Of a DNA stretch of 33,953 bases, positions 1-8,786 are shown piece by piece. The notes beneath the pieces were generated by a model. The model was not told where the DNA came from and did not search any database. It saw only the letters and a program-made list of their open reading frames with translations. This stretch comes from Candidatus Iainarchaeum sp. (GTDB lineage Archaea; Iainarchaeota; Iainarchaeia; Iainarchaeales; GW2011-AR10): positions 1 through 33,953 of the forward strand of contig JACQJF010000049.1 of NCBI GenBank assembly GCA_016198165.1. Direction: 5' to 3'. The translations under genes and the position numbers were made by a program. The number at the start of each line of letters is the position of its first letter. The first letter of the stretch is position 1.

Positions 1-45
1 CGTCCAGATGCCCCGCGCTCTTGGCGCGGGGTAATTCACTTTTTT

Positions 46-2892
46 TCAGGCTTTTTTTACTTCCACGTAAAAGCTCTTGTCAAGGAGTTTTTCCAGTTTT
101 CCGCCCGCGTTTTTTGTCACGGTCAGGGTTTCTTCCTCAAGCCTTTTGCGGAATTTTTCCAGGAACTCTCTGTCATCACAATCAATGAGGAGGATTGCCT
201 GTTCGCGGGGGTTTAACCCGGCTTGTTTTCTTTTCTCCTGCACCTGCCTGCGCAGTTCCGTGAATTCCCACTCGCCGCGCAGGTCATCGTCGACCGTTTT
301 TTCAATGAACAATGCGAATGCGGCTGTTTCTTTTTCCGCGAAATCGCCTGTGGGTTTTTCCGTTGACTCATTTATTTCCATGACATTGCACATGCCTGCA
401 AGCACTTTGAGGGTTTTTGACAATTCGTGCCCGGTTTTTGTTTTCACGACGAGTTTTTTGAGGGGCCAGCGCCTTCGGAATCCAAGCTCTTCGCGCAGGC
501 TGAATGCCGCCTGTGCGGCTTCTTTTGCAAGGCCCATTTCCTTTTCAAGCGCTTCATCAATTTCATGCTCTATTGGACAACAGAGTTCGAGCAGGTGCAC
601 CGATTCGGCCGCTCCTTTGTCTTTCACCTGCCGGTAATAGTGCTCTGCAAAGTGTGGCATGAGGGGTGCAGTCAGGCGCAGAAGCGAGTGGATTGCCTCT
701 TTCAGTGCAAATGCGGCTCCGCTTGCGCTGCTCGTGTCTTCCCTGTCGCGGATAATCTGTATGTATGTCCTGCTCAGGTCTTCGAGTATGAATTCCTGGA
801 GCAAAGTGGTTGTTTTCGAGAAAGTGTAGTTGTTGTAGTTTTCCAGGCATTCTTTTTCAAGTTTGCCAAGCCTGCTTAAAAGCCACTTGTCTTCAGTTAA
901 AAGCCCCGGTTTTTTGGAAGCCTTGTCCGCGTAGTATGTCATGTAATAGTTGAGCGTGTTGTGGAACGTGTTTGCAATGCGCGCAATTTCCTTGAAAGCG
1001 TTCCAGTCAAACGAGAAATCCTCGCCCCTGGATTCTGACGCGAGAAAGTAGCGCAGGAAGTCGCGGTTGTGTTTTGCAATCGCTTCATGGGGCGTGATTA
1101 TGTTTCCCTGGCTTTTGCTCATCTTGTTGCGGTTCATGTCAAGCACCAGGCCGTGCATGGCGATTGCCTTGAATGGCTTTTTGTCAAAGGAAATCACGCT
1201 CGTGATGAGTTGTGAGTTCCACCATCCCCTTATCTGGTCCTTGCCCTCGATGTTGAGGTCAGCGGGCCAGAATTTTTCAAACTCCCCCTTTTTCTGCGGG
1301 TATCCAAGCGAGCTCCAAGAGGCCGGGCCGGAGTCAAACCACACGTCCAAAACTTCCGGCACGCGCTTCATTTCGCCGCCGCACCTGCACTTGATTGTCA
1401 CTTTGTCTATCCATGGCTTGTGCAGTTCAAAATCGTTTTTTGTCCCGGAGAGTTTTTTGAGTTCCTGTTTTGAGGAAACGACCTTTTTCTCCCCGCATGC
1501 ACCGCAGACCCATATTGGGAGGGGCGTGCCCCAGTAGCGCTGCCTTGAAACCGGCCAGTCGGATAGGCTTTCAAGCCAGTTCTCAAACCTTGACCTGCCG
1601 TAAGGTGGTGTCCAGTAGACTTCCTCGTTGAGCTCCATGAGGCGCTTCCGTATGCCAGTTATCCTGAAGAACCACTGGGGGCTTGCAAGCATTAAAAGCG
1701 GGTTTTTGCATCTCCAGCAGAAGGGGTAATCATGCGTGTACTTTTCTTCAAGCAGCACCGCGCCTTTTTCCTTTAAGTCCTTGATTATTTCCGTGTTTGC
1801 TGGCCTTGCTTTTTTTCCCTCGTATTTTCCGCCCAGTTTGTTGAATGTCCCGTTGAGTTCCACGGGCACTATGACAGGCAGGCCGTGTTTTGTTCCTTCC
1901 TCGAAGTCTTCTTTGCCGTGCCCTGGCGCGGTGTGGACAAGGCCGGTTCCTTGCGCGAGGTCCACGTATTTTTCGCTTGGAATCACCCTGTAAGCTCCCT
2001 TCAATTCCCCGACATTGATTAGGTCCTTGAGCGGGTTTGTGTATTCGAGGCCGACGAGCTGTTTTCCGCTGAACTCTTTTTTCACTTTGAACTTTGCCCT
2101 CATTTTTGCAGCCACTTTTTCAACCATGGCCTTTGCAATTATGAGTGTTTGGCCATCGTGCTCTGCTTCAACGTAGTCGAAACCCGGGTTGGCCATTACC
2201 CCCGTGTTTCCGGGGAGCGTCCATGGCGTGGTTGTCCAGATGACGAGAAACTTTCTGTTTTCTCCCCTGACTGGAAATTTTACGTACACCGAGTCGTCTG
2301 TCTGTTTTGCATACTCGATTTCGTTGAATGCAACCGCGGTTTCGCACCTCGGGCACACGTGCACGGAGTACTTGCCGAGGTAAAGGAGGCCTTTTTCGTG
2401 CGCGCGGGAAAAAGTCCACCACATTGACTCGATGTACCTGTCGTCAAGCGTGAGGTACGGGTTTTCCCAGTCCATCCACACGCCAAGGTCGTAGAACTCG
2501 CCGTTCATGATTTCGATGAATTCGGTTGCGAATTTTTTGCATTCGTTGACGAACTTTTCCACGCCGAATTCTTCTATCTGTTTCTTGTTTTTGAAACCCA
2601 GCTTTGCCTCGACCTTGTTTTCAATGGGCAGGCCGTGCGTGTCGTATCCAGGCTGGTCGCGTACTTCAAATCCCTGCATTCGCTTCATCCTCATTGCAAT
2701 GTCCTTGAGGACTTTGTTGAGGGCGGTTCCCATGTGGATGTGCCCAGAGGCGTATGGCGGGCCGTCAATTAGGTAAAAAGTTTTTTTCGCGCCTTTGTTT
2801 TTCGTGCGCGCTTTTTGCGGTACGCGGTTTTTTTCCCAGAATTGCCGCACTTCCTCTTCCGCGGCCAAAGAATAGGGTTTTAGTGTCTGCAT
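46..2892 (-). CDS. ileS: Isoleucyl-tRNA synthetase
   Basis: 948 aa; class I signatures (PPYASGHIHMGTALNKVLKD = HIGH region; NKMSKSQGN = KMSKS), WWNSQL and C-terminal IleRS-like regions. Confidence 0.96.
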   Translation of the reverse strand: MQTLKPYSLAAEEEVRQFWEKNRVPQKARTKNKGAKKTFYLIDGPPYASGHIHMGTALNKVLKDIAMRMKRMQGFEVRDQPGYDTHGLPIENKVEAKLGFKNKKQIEEFGVEKFVNECKKFATEFIEIMNGEFYDLGVWMDWENPYLTLDDRYIESMWWTFSRAHEKGLLYLGKYSVHVCPRCETAVAFNEIEYAKQTDDSVYVKFPVRGENRKFLVIWTTTPWTLPGNTGVMANPGFDYVEAEHDGQTLIIAKAMVEKVAAKMRAKFKVKKEFSGKQLVGLEYTNPLKDLINVGELKGAYRVIPSEKYVDLAQGTGLVHTAPGHGKEDFEEGTKHGLPVIVPVELNGTFNKLGGKYEGKKARPANTEIIKDLKEKGAVLLEEKYTHDYPFCWRCKNPLLMLASPQWFFRITGIRKRLMELNEEVYWTPPYGRSRFENWLESLSDWPVSRQRYWGTPLPIWVCGACGEKKVVSSKQELKKLSGTKNDFELHKPWIDKVTIKCRCGGEMKRVPEVLDVWFDSGPASWSSLGYPQKKGEFEKFWPADLNIEGKDQIRGWWNSQLITSVISFDKKPFKAIAMHGLVLDMNRNKMSKSQGNIITPHEAIAKHNRDFLRYFLASESRGEDFSFDWNAFKEIARIANTFHNTLNYYMTYYADKASKKPGLLTEDKWLLSRLGKLEKECLENYNNYTFSKTTTLLQEFILEDLSRTYIQIIRDREDTSSASGAAFALKEAIHSLLRLTAPLMPHFAEHYYRQVKDKGAAESVHLLELCCPIEHEIDEALEKEMGLAKEAAQAAFSLREELGFRRRWPLKKLVVKTKTGHELSKTLKVLAGMCNVMEINESTEKPTGDFAEKETAAFALFIEKTVDDDLRGEWEFTELRRQVQEKRKQAGLNPREQAILLIDCDDREFLEKFRKRLEEETLTVTKNAGGKLEKLLDKSFYVEVKKA

Positions 2893-2904
2893 TCAAAACC
2901 AAGC

Positions 2905-2992
2905 TCTCATATTACCGGGGCCTGTGCAGGGCTAGCGGCCAAGGGTAATACTGTCCTACCGCCCCGTCGCAGACGGGGCCATGCACGCGGTG
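2905..2992. repeat. Multi-hairpin intergenic repeat, copy B
   Basis: Shares exact GGTAATACTGTCCTAC and GCCATGCACGCGGT linkers with 11101-11148; intervening stem CCCCGTC-gca-GACGGGG. Confidence 0.75.
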
Positions 2993-2994
2993 TG

Positions 2995-3063
2995 ACAACA
3001 AACAGGCAACTGAACAATAACTTCAATGTTTCTTTTGCCGGTTTGTTGCGGACGCAACCGTTC
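2995..3063 (-). repeat. About 70-bp intergenic repeat, also present at 26036-26105
   Basis: Reverse complement ACGGTTGCGTCCGCAACAAACCGGCAAAAGAAAC... matches ACGGTTTGCGTCCGCAACAAACCGGCAAAAAAAAC... at 26036; similarity continues through TTGTT..TTGC.TGTTT.TTGT. Confidence 0.75.
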
Positions 3064-3065
3064 AT

Positions 3066-3177
3066 GGGAATAGGAGGATTTGAACCTCCGACACGTGGCG
3101 CGCTTACGCCAATCAACAAAAAAATTTCCTGAAAGGTGTTATAAGACCACTGCTCTACCAGGCTGAGCTATACTCCC
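3066..3177 (-). tRNA. tRNA-Ile (anticodon UAU) with a 39-nt intron at 37/38
   Basis: Acceptor GGGAGTA/TATTCCC, D-arm GCTC AGCCTGGTA GAGC, anticodon stem GTGGT/GCCAC, T-arm GGAGG TTCAAAT CCTCC. Intron 3101-3139 gives a bulge-helix-bulge: central helix CTTA/TAAG, 3-nt bulges TA^A and CG^C. Confidence 0.85.
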
Positions 3178-3323
3178 GAAAAAGCAAGAAATTACCTGAA
3201 TAAACTCTCCACCAAAAAGGGTTAAATACTTTATCTGCAGGCGCTCGTAGCACTTGCCTTTCCCTGTGGGTGGAAAATAAAAAAAAGAAGAAAAAAAGGG
3301 AGGTTTTTTTTTGGGGAATGTTT

Positions 3324-4010
3324 TTATTTGATGTTTTTCCTGAATTCCTGGATGAATGACCTTGCATCATCCCTGAATGCAAGCCCTATGCTCAACCCGA
3401 ATATGAGTGCGAGCGTGAGCACGAATGCCCCGAATGCCAGGAGGAAAACGCTTTCAAGCACGAAAATGTCTATTCCGACTGCCCTCAGTGAAACGAGAAC
3501 CATGACATAAACAACCGTGAATTCAATTATGGTGCCAATGGTTTTCTTGTACTTGTGGTCAGTTGCTTCGAACTTGTTTCTCACGAACCTTCCAAGCAGC
3601 ACTCCCATTGTCACTACTATTGCTGCAAACAATGCGAGCGGTGCAAAGTAAGTGACTGCGTTCATGAATGTCCTGATTGAGGCAAGTCCCACAAACTCTG
3701 TTGACTGTGCAATGAAAATGATTATTATGTACCATTTTATGAATGACCCTGCAAGGCTTGAGAGTTCTACTCCTCCGATGGAGTCGTGGAGATGGTGCTG
3801 TTCGGCCCATTCATCGAGCTTGAGTGCTTTCAGCGCGTTTTTGACAACTATTTTTGCAAAGTACCCAATGACCCATCCTATGATTATCAGGAGGACTGCC
3901 ATTGCGATTCCCACAATCACCTGGGGCAATTGTGCAAAAATTTTCCTTTGCGCTGTCAAAAGAGCGTCCCAGAGCAATGATAGAGTATAATCCAAGTATG
4001 TTGTCGCCAT
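3324..4010 (-). CDS. Conserved multi-TM protein, small-conductance mechanosensitive channel-like (MscS/CmpX TM-helix type)
   Basis: 228 aa with several hydrophobic helices and a glycine-rich helix (LLIIIGWVIGYFAKIVVKNAL). Confidence 0.6.
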   Translation of the reverse strand: MATTYLDYTLSLLWDALLTAQRKIFAQLPQVIVGIAMAVLLIIIGWVIGYFAKIVVKNALKALKLDEWAEQHHLHDSIGGVELSSLAGSFIKWYIIIIFIAQSTEFVGLASIRTFMNAVTYFAPLALFAAIVVTMGVLLGRFVRNKFEATDHKYKKTIGTIIEFTVVYVMVLVSLRAVGIDIFVLESVFLLAFGAFVLTLALIFGLSIGLAFRDDARSFIQEFRKNIK

Positions 4011-4193
4011 TTGAAAAAATCACTAATTGAAGTAGACATAACTAATATATAAGCTTTACTGGCCGCTGTTTTTTTTTCCACCGGTGGCGCTGTAAAAAAA
4101 ATCTGCGGGATTTATTTTTTGGAAATTTTTTTCCCCTCTCGGAATCTGTCCGGGGGCAAAATAAAAAAAAAGAAAATAATTTGGAATGGAGTT

Positions 4194-5852
4194 TTACATG
4201 TCCATTCCTTCCATTCCGCCCATGCCGCCGCCCATTCCGGGTGGCATTTTTCCGCCTCCGCCTTTGCTGCTTCCTGCGATGATGTCATCTATTCTCAGGA
4301 GCATTTCCGCGACTTCGGTGGCACTCGTGATTGCCTGTGTTTTGACTGACAATGGCTCAAGCACTTTTTTGCTTTTCATGTTCTCAAGCTTTGCCGCAAA
4401 CACGTCAACCCCGATAAACTGGCCGCCTTTTGCAGAGTGCTTGGAGCGCAATGACACTAAAGTGTCAAGCGGGTCCATTCCAGCGGTTTCTGCCAGTGTG
4501 CGTGGGATTATTTCGAGTGTTTCGGCGAATGCCTCGATTGCGAGCTGTTCGCGGCCCCCGACGGTCTTTGCATAGTTGCGGAGCCTGTGTGCGACTTCGG
4601 CTTCGCAGCTTCCGCCGCCTGCAAGGACTTTTCCATCGCGCAGTGCTGCGGTTGTGGAGCCGATTGCGTCAGTGACTGCGCGTTCTGCCTCGTCTATGAC
4701 GTGCTCTGTCCCGCCCCTGATTAGGAGTGAGACTGCTTTTGGGTTCTTGCACCCTTCGATGAAAGTCATGCTGTCCCCTGCGATTTTTCTTTCGCGAACA
4801 ACCTGTGCTTTTCCGAGGTCCTGTGCTGAAAGGTCCTTTATCCTTGAGACTACGCGTGCGCCTGTTGCGCGGGCGAGTGCATCCATGTCGGATTTTTTCA
4901 CCCTGCGCACTGCAAGGACTCCTTCTTTTGCGAGGTAGTGCTGTGCAATGTCGTCGATTCCCTTCTGGCAGACAAGGACATTTGCCCCCGCTTTTTTCAC
5001 GGTTTCAACCATGTCGCGCAAAATTTTTTCCTCCTGTTCGAGGAATGCCTGCATTTGCTCCGGGTCGGAAATGCTGATTTTAGTGTCGGTCTCTGGTCCC
5101 TTGATTTCAAATGCCGCGTCGACGAGCGCGATTTTCGCGTCCTCGATTCTTTTGGGCATGCCTGAGTGGACGACTTCCTTGTCGACGATTATGCCTTTCA
5201 CGAGTTCGGAGTCTGCCATTGACCCGCCTGCTTTCTTCTCGACTTTGATGTTTTCCTTGTCGATGACTGTTTTTCCTTCCTCTTCGACCGCGACCTGCCT
5301 TACCGCGGTTACGACGAGTCTTGAAAGCTCCTGTGCGCCATCGGCATTCTTGCCGGTCATTGAAGTGAGGGCGATGTCTTCAAGGGTTTTTGAGTCCTTG
5401 AGGTTGAGTGCCTCGGAAATGTCCGCGTACTCTTCCTTTGCCCTCTTGGCTGCAAGCCTGTATCCCTTGATTATGACCGAAGGGTGGATTTCGTCGTCCA
5501 AAAGCTTTTCGGCTTTCTCCAACAGGCCGCCTGCGAATACTGCCGCAGTGGTCGTGCCGTCGCCGACTTCGCTGTCCTGGGTCTTTGCAACCTCCACCAT
5601 CATTTTTCCTGCCGGGTGGTCAATGCTCATCTCGCCAAGGATTGTCGCCCCGTCGTTTGAAATAGTGATGTCCCCAAGGTCATCGACAATCATTTTGTCC
5701 ATTCCCTTCGGGCCAAGCGTGCTCCGCACGGCGTTTGCCACTGCTTTGGCTATGAGGATGTTTATTCTCTGGGCATCCCTGCCCTTTACTCTCTTGCTTC
5801 CCTCTGTCAGGAAGATAACAGGCTGGTTATAGCCCTGTTGATTGTCAGCCAT
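4194..5852 (-). CDS. Thermosome subunit (group II chaperonin)
   Basis: 552 aa; [46 protein letters not shown]-terminal GGM-rich tail. Confidence 0.97.
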   Translation of the reverse strand: MADNQQGYNQPVIFLTEGSKRVKGRDAQRINILIAKAVANAVRSTLGPKGMDKMIVDDLGDITISNDGATILGEMSIDHPAGKMMVEVAKTQDSEVGDGTTTAAVFAGGLLEKAEKLLDDEIHPSVIIKGYRLAAKRAKEEYADISEALNLKDSKTLEDIALTSMTGKNADGAQELSRLVVTAVRQVAVEEEGKTVIDKENIKVEKKAGGSMADSELVKGIIVDKEVVHSGMPKRIEDAKIALVDAAFEIKGPETDTKISISDPEQMQAFLEQEEKILRDMVETVKKAGANVLVCQKGIDDIAQHYLAKEGVLAVRRVKKSDMDALARATGARVVSRIKDLSAQDLGKAQVVRERKIAGDSMTFIEGCKNPKAVSLLIRGGTEHVIDEAERAVTDAIGSTTAALRDGKVLAGGGSCEAEVAHRLRNYAKTVGGREQLAIEAFAETLEIIPRTLAETAGMDPLDTLVSLRSKHSAKGGQFIGVDVFAAKLENMKSKKVLEPLSVKTQAITSATEVAEMLLRIDDIIAGSSKGGGGKMPPGMGGGMGGMEGMDM

Positions 5853-6002
5853 TGAAAAAAATCCCTCCCATTTTTTTGCTTGTTTTTCAAAAAAAAAAGC
5901 TGAAAAAAACGCTATTTTTTCGCATTGATTTTTTTTCTGCGAATTAACCTATTTTAAGCCTGAAAACCTTTAAAAAACTAATGACTTTTTTGCTGGATAT
6001 GG

Positions 6003-6068
6003 GCTGCAGGCGTCAGCCCGCACCGCGGTTTATGCGCCATCTTGCGATGGCGCGGTAATACAATCCTG
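6003..6068. repeat. Hairpin repeat, copy C
   Basis: GGGCTG..CAGCCC hairpin, then CACCGCGGTTTAT + GCGCCATC-ttgc-GATGGCGC + GGTAATAC; same layout as 11068-11108. Confidence 0.6.
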
Positions 6069-6120
6069 AAATCAAAGCGTTTTTTCTGCTTTAAATTTTC
6101 TTTGCAGGGTCATTTTTTTT

Positions 6121-6693
6121 ATGAAGGAAAGTTTTGTCGTGGATAACCGGGTTTTTTTTGTCGTTGAAAAGATTTCCAAGGGTTATACAAGCGACGTTTT
6201 TTTGGTTGAAGACAAAAACCACAAGCGTTTTGCCCTCAAGGCGGAAAAGCAAAAGTCCCCGCGCAGGGACATGGCTGGAAAAGAGGCCCTTCATCTTTTG
6301 TTTGTGAACGGTTTTGGAATCGGGCCGGCACTTGAATGCTTTGACACGGCACAGCGCGTGGTCGTGCTTGAGCTTGTGGATGGCATGACTTTTGACCGCT
6401 GGCTGTTCCAGAAAAACCCTTCGAAAAAAGTTTTGTCGGCTTTCGTGGAAGAGCTTTTGGAGCAGGGCGGGGCCCTTGACCGAATCGGTATCTCGCATGG
6501 CCAGTTGGCTGGAAAAGGACGCAACATCCTTGTGGCAAAAAACCGGCCCGTGATAATCGACTTTGAAAAAGCTTCCTCCACGAGGCGGTGCAGGAACGAA
6601 AACCAGTTGCGCGCGCTTCTCTTTGAGAACCCCGGCTCTGCGGTTGCGAAAAAGGTCAGGGAAATCCTTAATAATGGAAAAAACCATGAGTAG
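6121..6693 (+). CDS. Predicted archaeal Ser/Thr protein kinase (COG2112-like/Bud32-RIO-like fold)
   Basis: 190 aa; KISKGYTSDVFLVE, FALKAEKQ (Lys), ISHGQLAGKGRNILV (catalytic-loop equivalent), PVIIDFEKAS (metal-binding Asp). Confidence 0.75.
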   Translation: MKESFVVDNRVFFVVEKISKGYTSDVFLVEDKNHKRFALKAEKQKSPRRDMAGKEALHLLFVNGFGIGPALECFDTAQRVVVLELVDGMTFDRWLFQKNPSKKVLSAFVEELLEQGGALDRIGISHGQLAGKGRNILVAKNRPVIIDFEKASSTRRCRNENQLRALLFENPGSAVAKKVREILNNGKNHE

Positions 6694-6979
6694 ACTTTGG
6701 TGCGAGGTGAAATCCGGTTTGCCAGGAAATAGAAAACGCGTTAAGCCAAAAAGAGCAATCCCAAAACGACAAATTGCTTCAAATATTAAAAAGATAAGGT
6801 ATCAAATAATCCGCTCTGAATCGATTCTTGCTGGCTTGAGGAAAAATCGTGCCAAACTTGTTTCAGATTGGGCAGCCAGCCATCCACGATACCAAAGGCC
6901 ACGCACATCAGAACAAGCAAAGCAACAGAAGCTGGAATATACTGAACATGTGGGTCTTTTGAGGGCACTTGACATGTAA
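6674..6979 (+). CDS. Hypothetical small basic protein
   Basis: ORF from ATG 6674, overlaps the end of the kinase gene; Lys/Arg-rich, coiled-coil-like. Confidence 0.35.
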   Translation: MEKTMSRLWCEVKSGLPGNRKRVKPKRAIPKRQIASNIKKIRYQIIRSESILAGLRKNRAKLVSDWAASHPRYQRPRTSEQAKQQKLEYTEHVGLLRALDM

Positions 6980-7123
6980 ATAAATGCAAATGAAGTGGTG
7001 CTTGCATCACAGAGGACGGCGCTTAATCTGCTGGAAGAGCCTCGGGATTGATGCGGGGGATTGAGTTTTTCTTGTTTTGTGTGAAAAAAACCGTGGAATT
7101 ATTTTTTTTGCCGGTGGTGAAAA

Positions 7124-7528
7124 ATGTCTAGGGCTTTTAGGAGAAGGGTCAGGAGACAATTGGCTAAGGTGACGCCGGGTTTTGCAAGGAAACCTATTTT
7201 TAATGCGCATGTCTGGCTCTTGAGAAAAAAACAGGCAATGCGGCTTAAATCGGAAATAAGGGAGTTGAGGAAAAAGCTGGAAAGGGAAAATCTCCTCAGA
7301 GGCCAGGAACTGGCTCTGCTTAGAAGTGCAGCTGATGGGAGTAGGCGAATTTACCCTGGATATGTGCGCGGGGATTCCGGCGAGTATCTATCTCTGCGGA
7401 GGACTAAGTTTGATTTGGCTGCAGCTCAAAAAAACAGTGCTGAGTACATTGCAGAGTTGTCAGCCCAGCTTGAAGGAAAACAAGAAAGGCTTGGAGCGCT
7501 TTTAGCCAGGTTCAGAAAAGGAAAATAG
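7124..7528 (+). CDS. Hypothetical basic coiled-coil protein
   Basis: 134 aa, strong heptad-like charge pattern (LKSEIRELRKKLERENLL). Confidence 0.55.
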   Translation: MSRAFRRRVRRQLAKVTPGFARKPIFNAHVWLLRKKQAMRLKSEIRELRKKLERENLLRGQELALLRSAADGSRRIYPGYVRGDSGEYLSLRRTKFDLAAAQKNSAEYIAELSAQLEGKQERLGALLARFRKGK

Positions 7529-7541
7529 CGCGTTGGTGTTT

Positions 7542-7931
7542 TCATTTCACGAATTTTCTGTCGACTTCGTTGATTAACACGTCGCAGGCTGCCTTGATTG
7601 ACTCAAGCTGCTTGATGATTCTTTCTTTTTCCTTTTCGATGTCCTGGAGGTTCTCATAGGGTTCCACGGCATCGCGAAGCATTGCCCCATCAACATAGGT
7701 GTATGGGTGTGAATCCATTTTTTTCGCGATTCTTTCCACGATTTTTGCAAGCCAGATGTTCATCTGGTCCTTTACCTGGCCTTTTATCTGCTTGCCAGGG
7801 GTCAGGTGTTTTCTGAGCATGTTGACAATCGTTGCCCGTGGAAATGGGAGTTTTGACTCGTCTATTTCGGTTTCATCCCCCGTTTCAACTGCCGTTTGCG
7901 CAAGTTCTTCCTTTACTTCCAAAAAAAACAC
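7542..7931 (-). CDS. Putative histone-fold protein with C-terminal coiled-coil extension
   Basis: LPFPRATIVNMLRKHL...KGQVKDQMNIWLAKIVERIAKKMDSHPYTYVDGAMLRDAVEPY fits a histone-fold helix pattern, followed by about 40 aa heptad-like tail. Confidence 0.5.
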   Translation of the reverse strand: MFFLEVKEELAQTAVETGDETEIDESKLPFPRATIVNMLRKHLTPGKQIKGQVKDQMNIWLAKIVERIAKKMDSHPYTYVDGAMLRDAVEPYENLQDIEKEKERIIKQLESIKAACDVLINEVDRKFVK

Positions 7932-8113
7932 CCCTGCCTGATTTTTTTTTTAAAAACCTAAAAAAGCCTGAAAAAAGCCTTCGACTAAATAGGATTATTT
8001 TGCTCCGATAAGTTTTAAATTGGATTTAATCCGGCCTGTTTCAGGGTTTTTCGGGCCGTTTCCTTGGGAACGTTTTAATACCTTTTGATGGAATCTGTTC
8101 AATATTCATTCCA

Positions 8114-8518
8114 TTGATTTTTGGGGGGGTTATTTTTGTGGAGGCAGCAAAAAACAATCTGGTTCTTTCCTTTTCACAGTCTGAAGACATAGTAGGGGAA
8201 ATCAAGAAGTTCATGGAAACCGAAAAAGTCGATTACGTGGAATTGCTGTCCGCAAAAGGAAAAGTAATGGACTTCACGGTCCTGTGCTCCGGGCAGAATG
8301 CGGCCCTGACACAGATGTCTTTTCGGGAAGAATTCGGCGTCCGCGCGATTTCAGGGAAAATAGAGAAGGCAAACGGCAGGTTTGTGCCAAACATCTACAT
8401 TTCGCTTTCAAAGGACGGCGTGGGCTCTTTCTCGGGCCAGCTTGTGAAAGCACTTGCGACAGAAGGCCTTGAAGTGAGGCTCCGAAAAATCAACCTTAAA
8501 AAAATAATCAACGGTTAA
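8114..8518 (+). CDS. PPC/DUF296-like domain protein
   Basis: Layout GKVMDFTV...ISGKIEKANGRFVPNIYISLSKDGVGSFSGQLVKAL; likely GTG start near 8138. Confidence 0.5.
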   Translation: MIFGGVIFVEAAKNNLVLSFSQSEDIVGEIKKFMETEKVDYVELLSAKGKVMDFTVLCSGQNAALTQMSFREEFGVRAISGKIEKANGRFVPNIYISLSKDGVGSFSGQLVKALATEGLEVRLRKINLKKIING

Positions 8519-8555
8519 AAGCAAAACAGTTTTTTTTCAAGGAGAGTGTATTTCT

Positions 8556-8759
8556 TTGGATTCATTGACAAGATTTGAGTTAACACGCATTGTGAGTGCA
8601 CGTGCACTCCAGTTGTCCTATGGCGCGCCAGCGCTTGTGAAGGCGACAAAAGACAAGTCAAACTTTGACATCGCCAAAAAGGAAATCGAGGACCAGGTGA
8701 TACCGTTTGTCGTGCTGCGCAAGCTTCCAAACGGCGAGACAATCAGGGTAAGCCTCTGA
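8556..8759 (+). CDS. rpoK: DNA-directed RNA polymerase subunit K (Rpo6)
   Basis: 67 aa; LTRFELTRIVSARALQLSYGAPALV...IAKKEIEDQVIPFVVLRKLPNG; TTG start. Confidence 0.93.
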   Translation: MDSLTRFELTRIVSARALQLSYGAPALVKATKDKSNFDIAKKEIEDQVIPFVVLRKLPNGETIRVSL

Positions 8760-8786
8760 AATCTTTTTTCCTCAAAGTCTTTTTTT

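Noticed and set aside
8-36. Hairpin CCCCGCGC-tcttg-GCGCGGGG as an intrinsic terminator of ileS
   Set aside because: Archaeal termination generally depends on T-tracts rather than hairpins; no T-run follows on the minus strand, and the motif better fits the hairpin repeat family.
2907-3119. 70-aa minus ORF (VGGSNPPIPMNGC)
   Set aside because: Reads through the tRNA-Ile gene; typical spurious translation of tRNA sequence.
4948-5832. 294-aa plus ORF opposite the thermosome gene
   Set aside because: Antisense frame of a confidently assigned gene; Ser-rich artefact composition.
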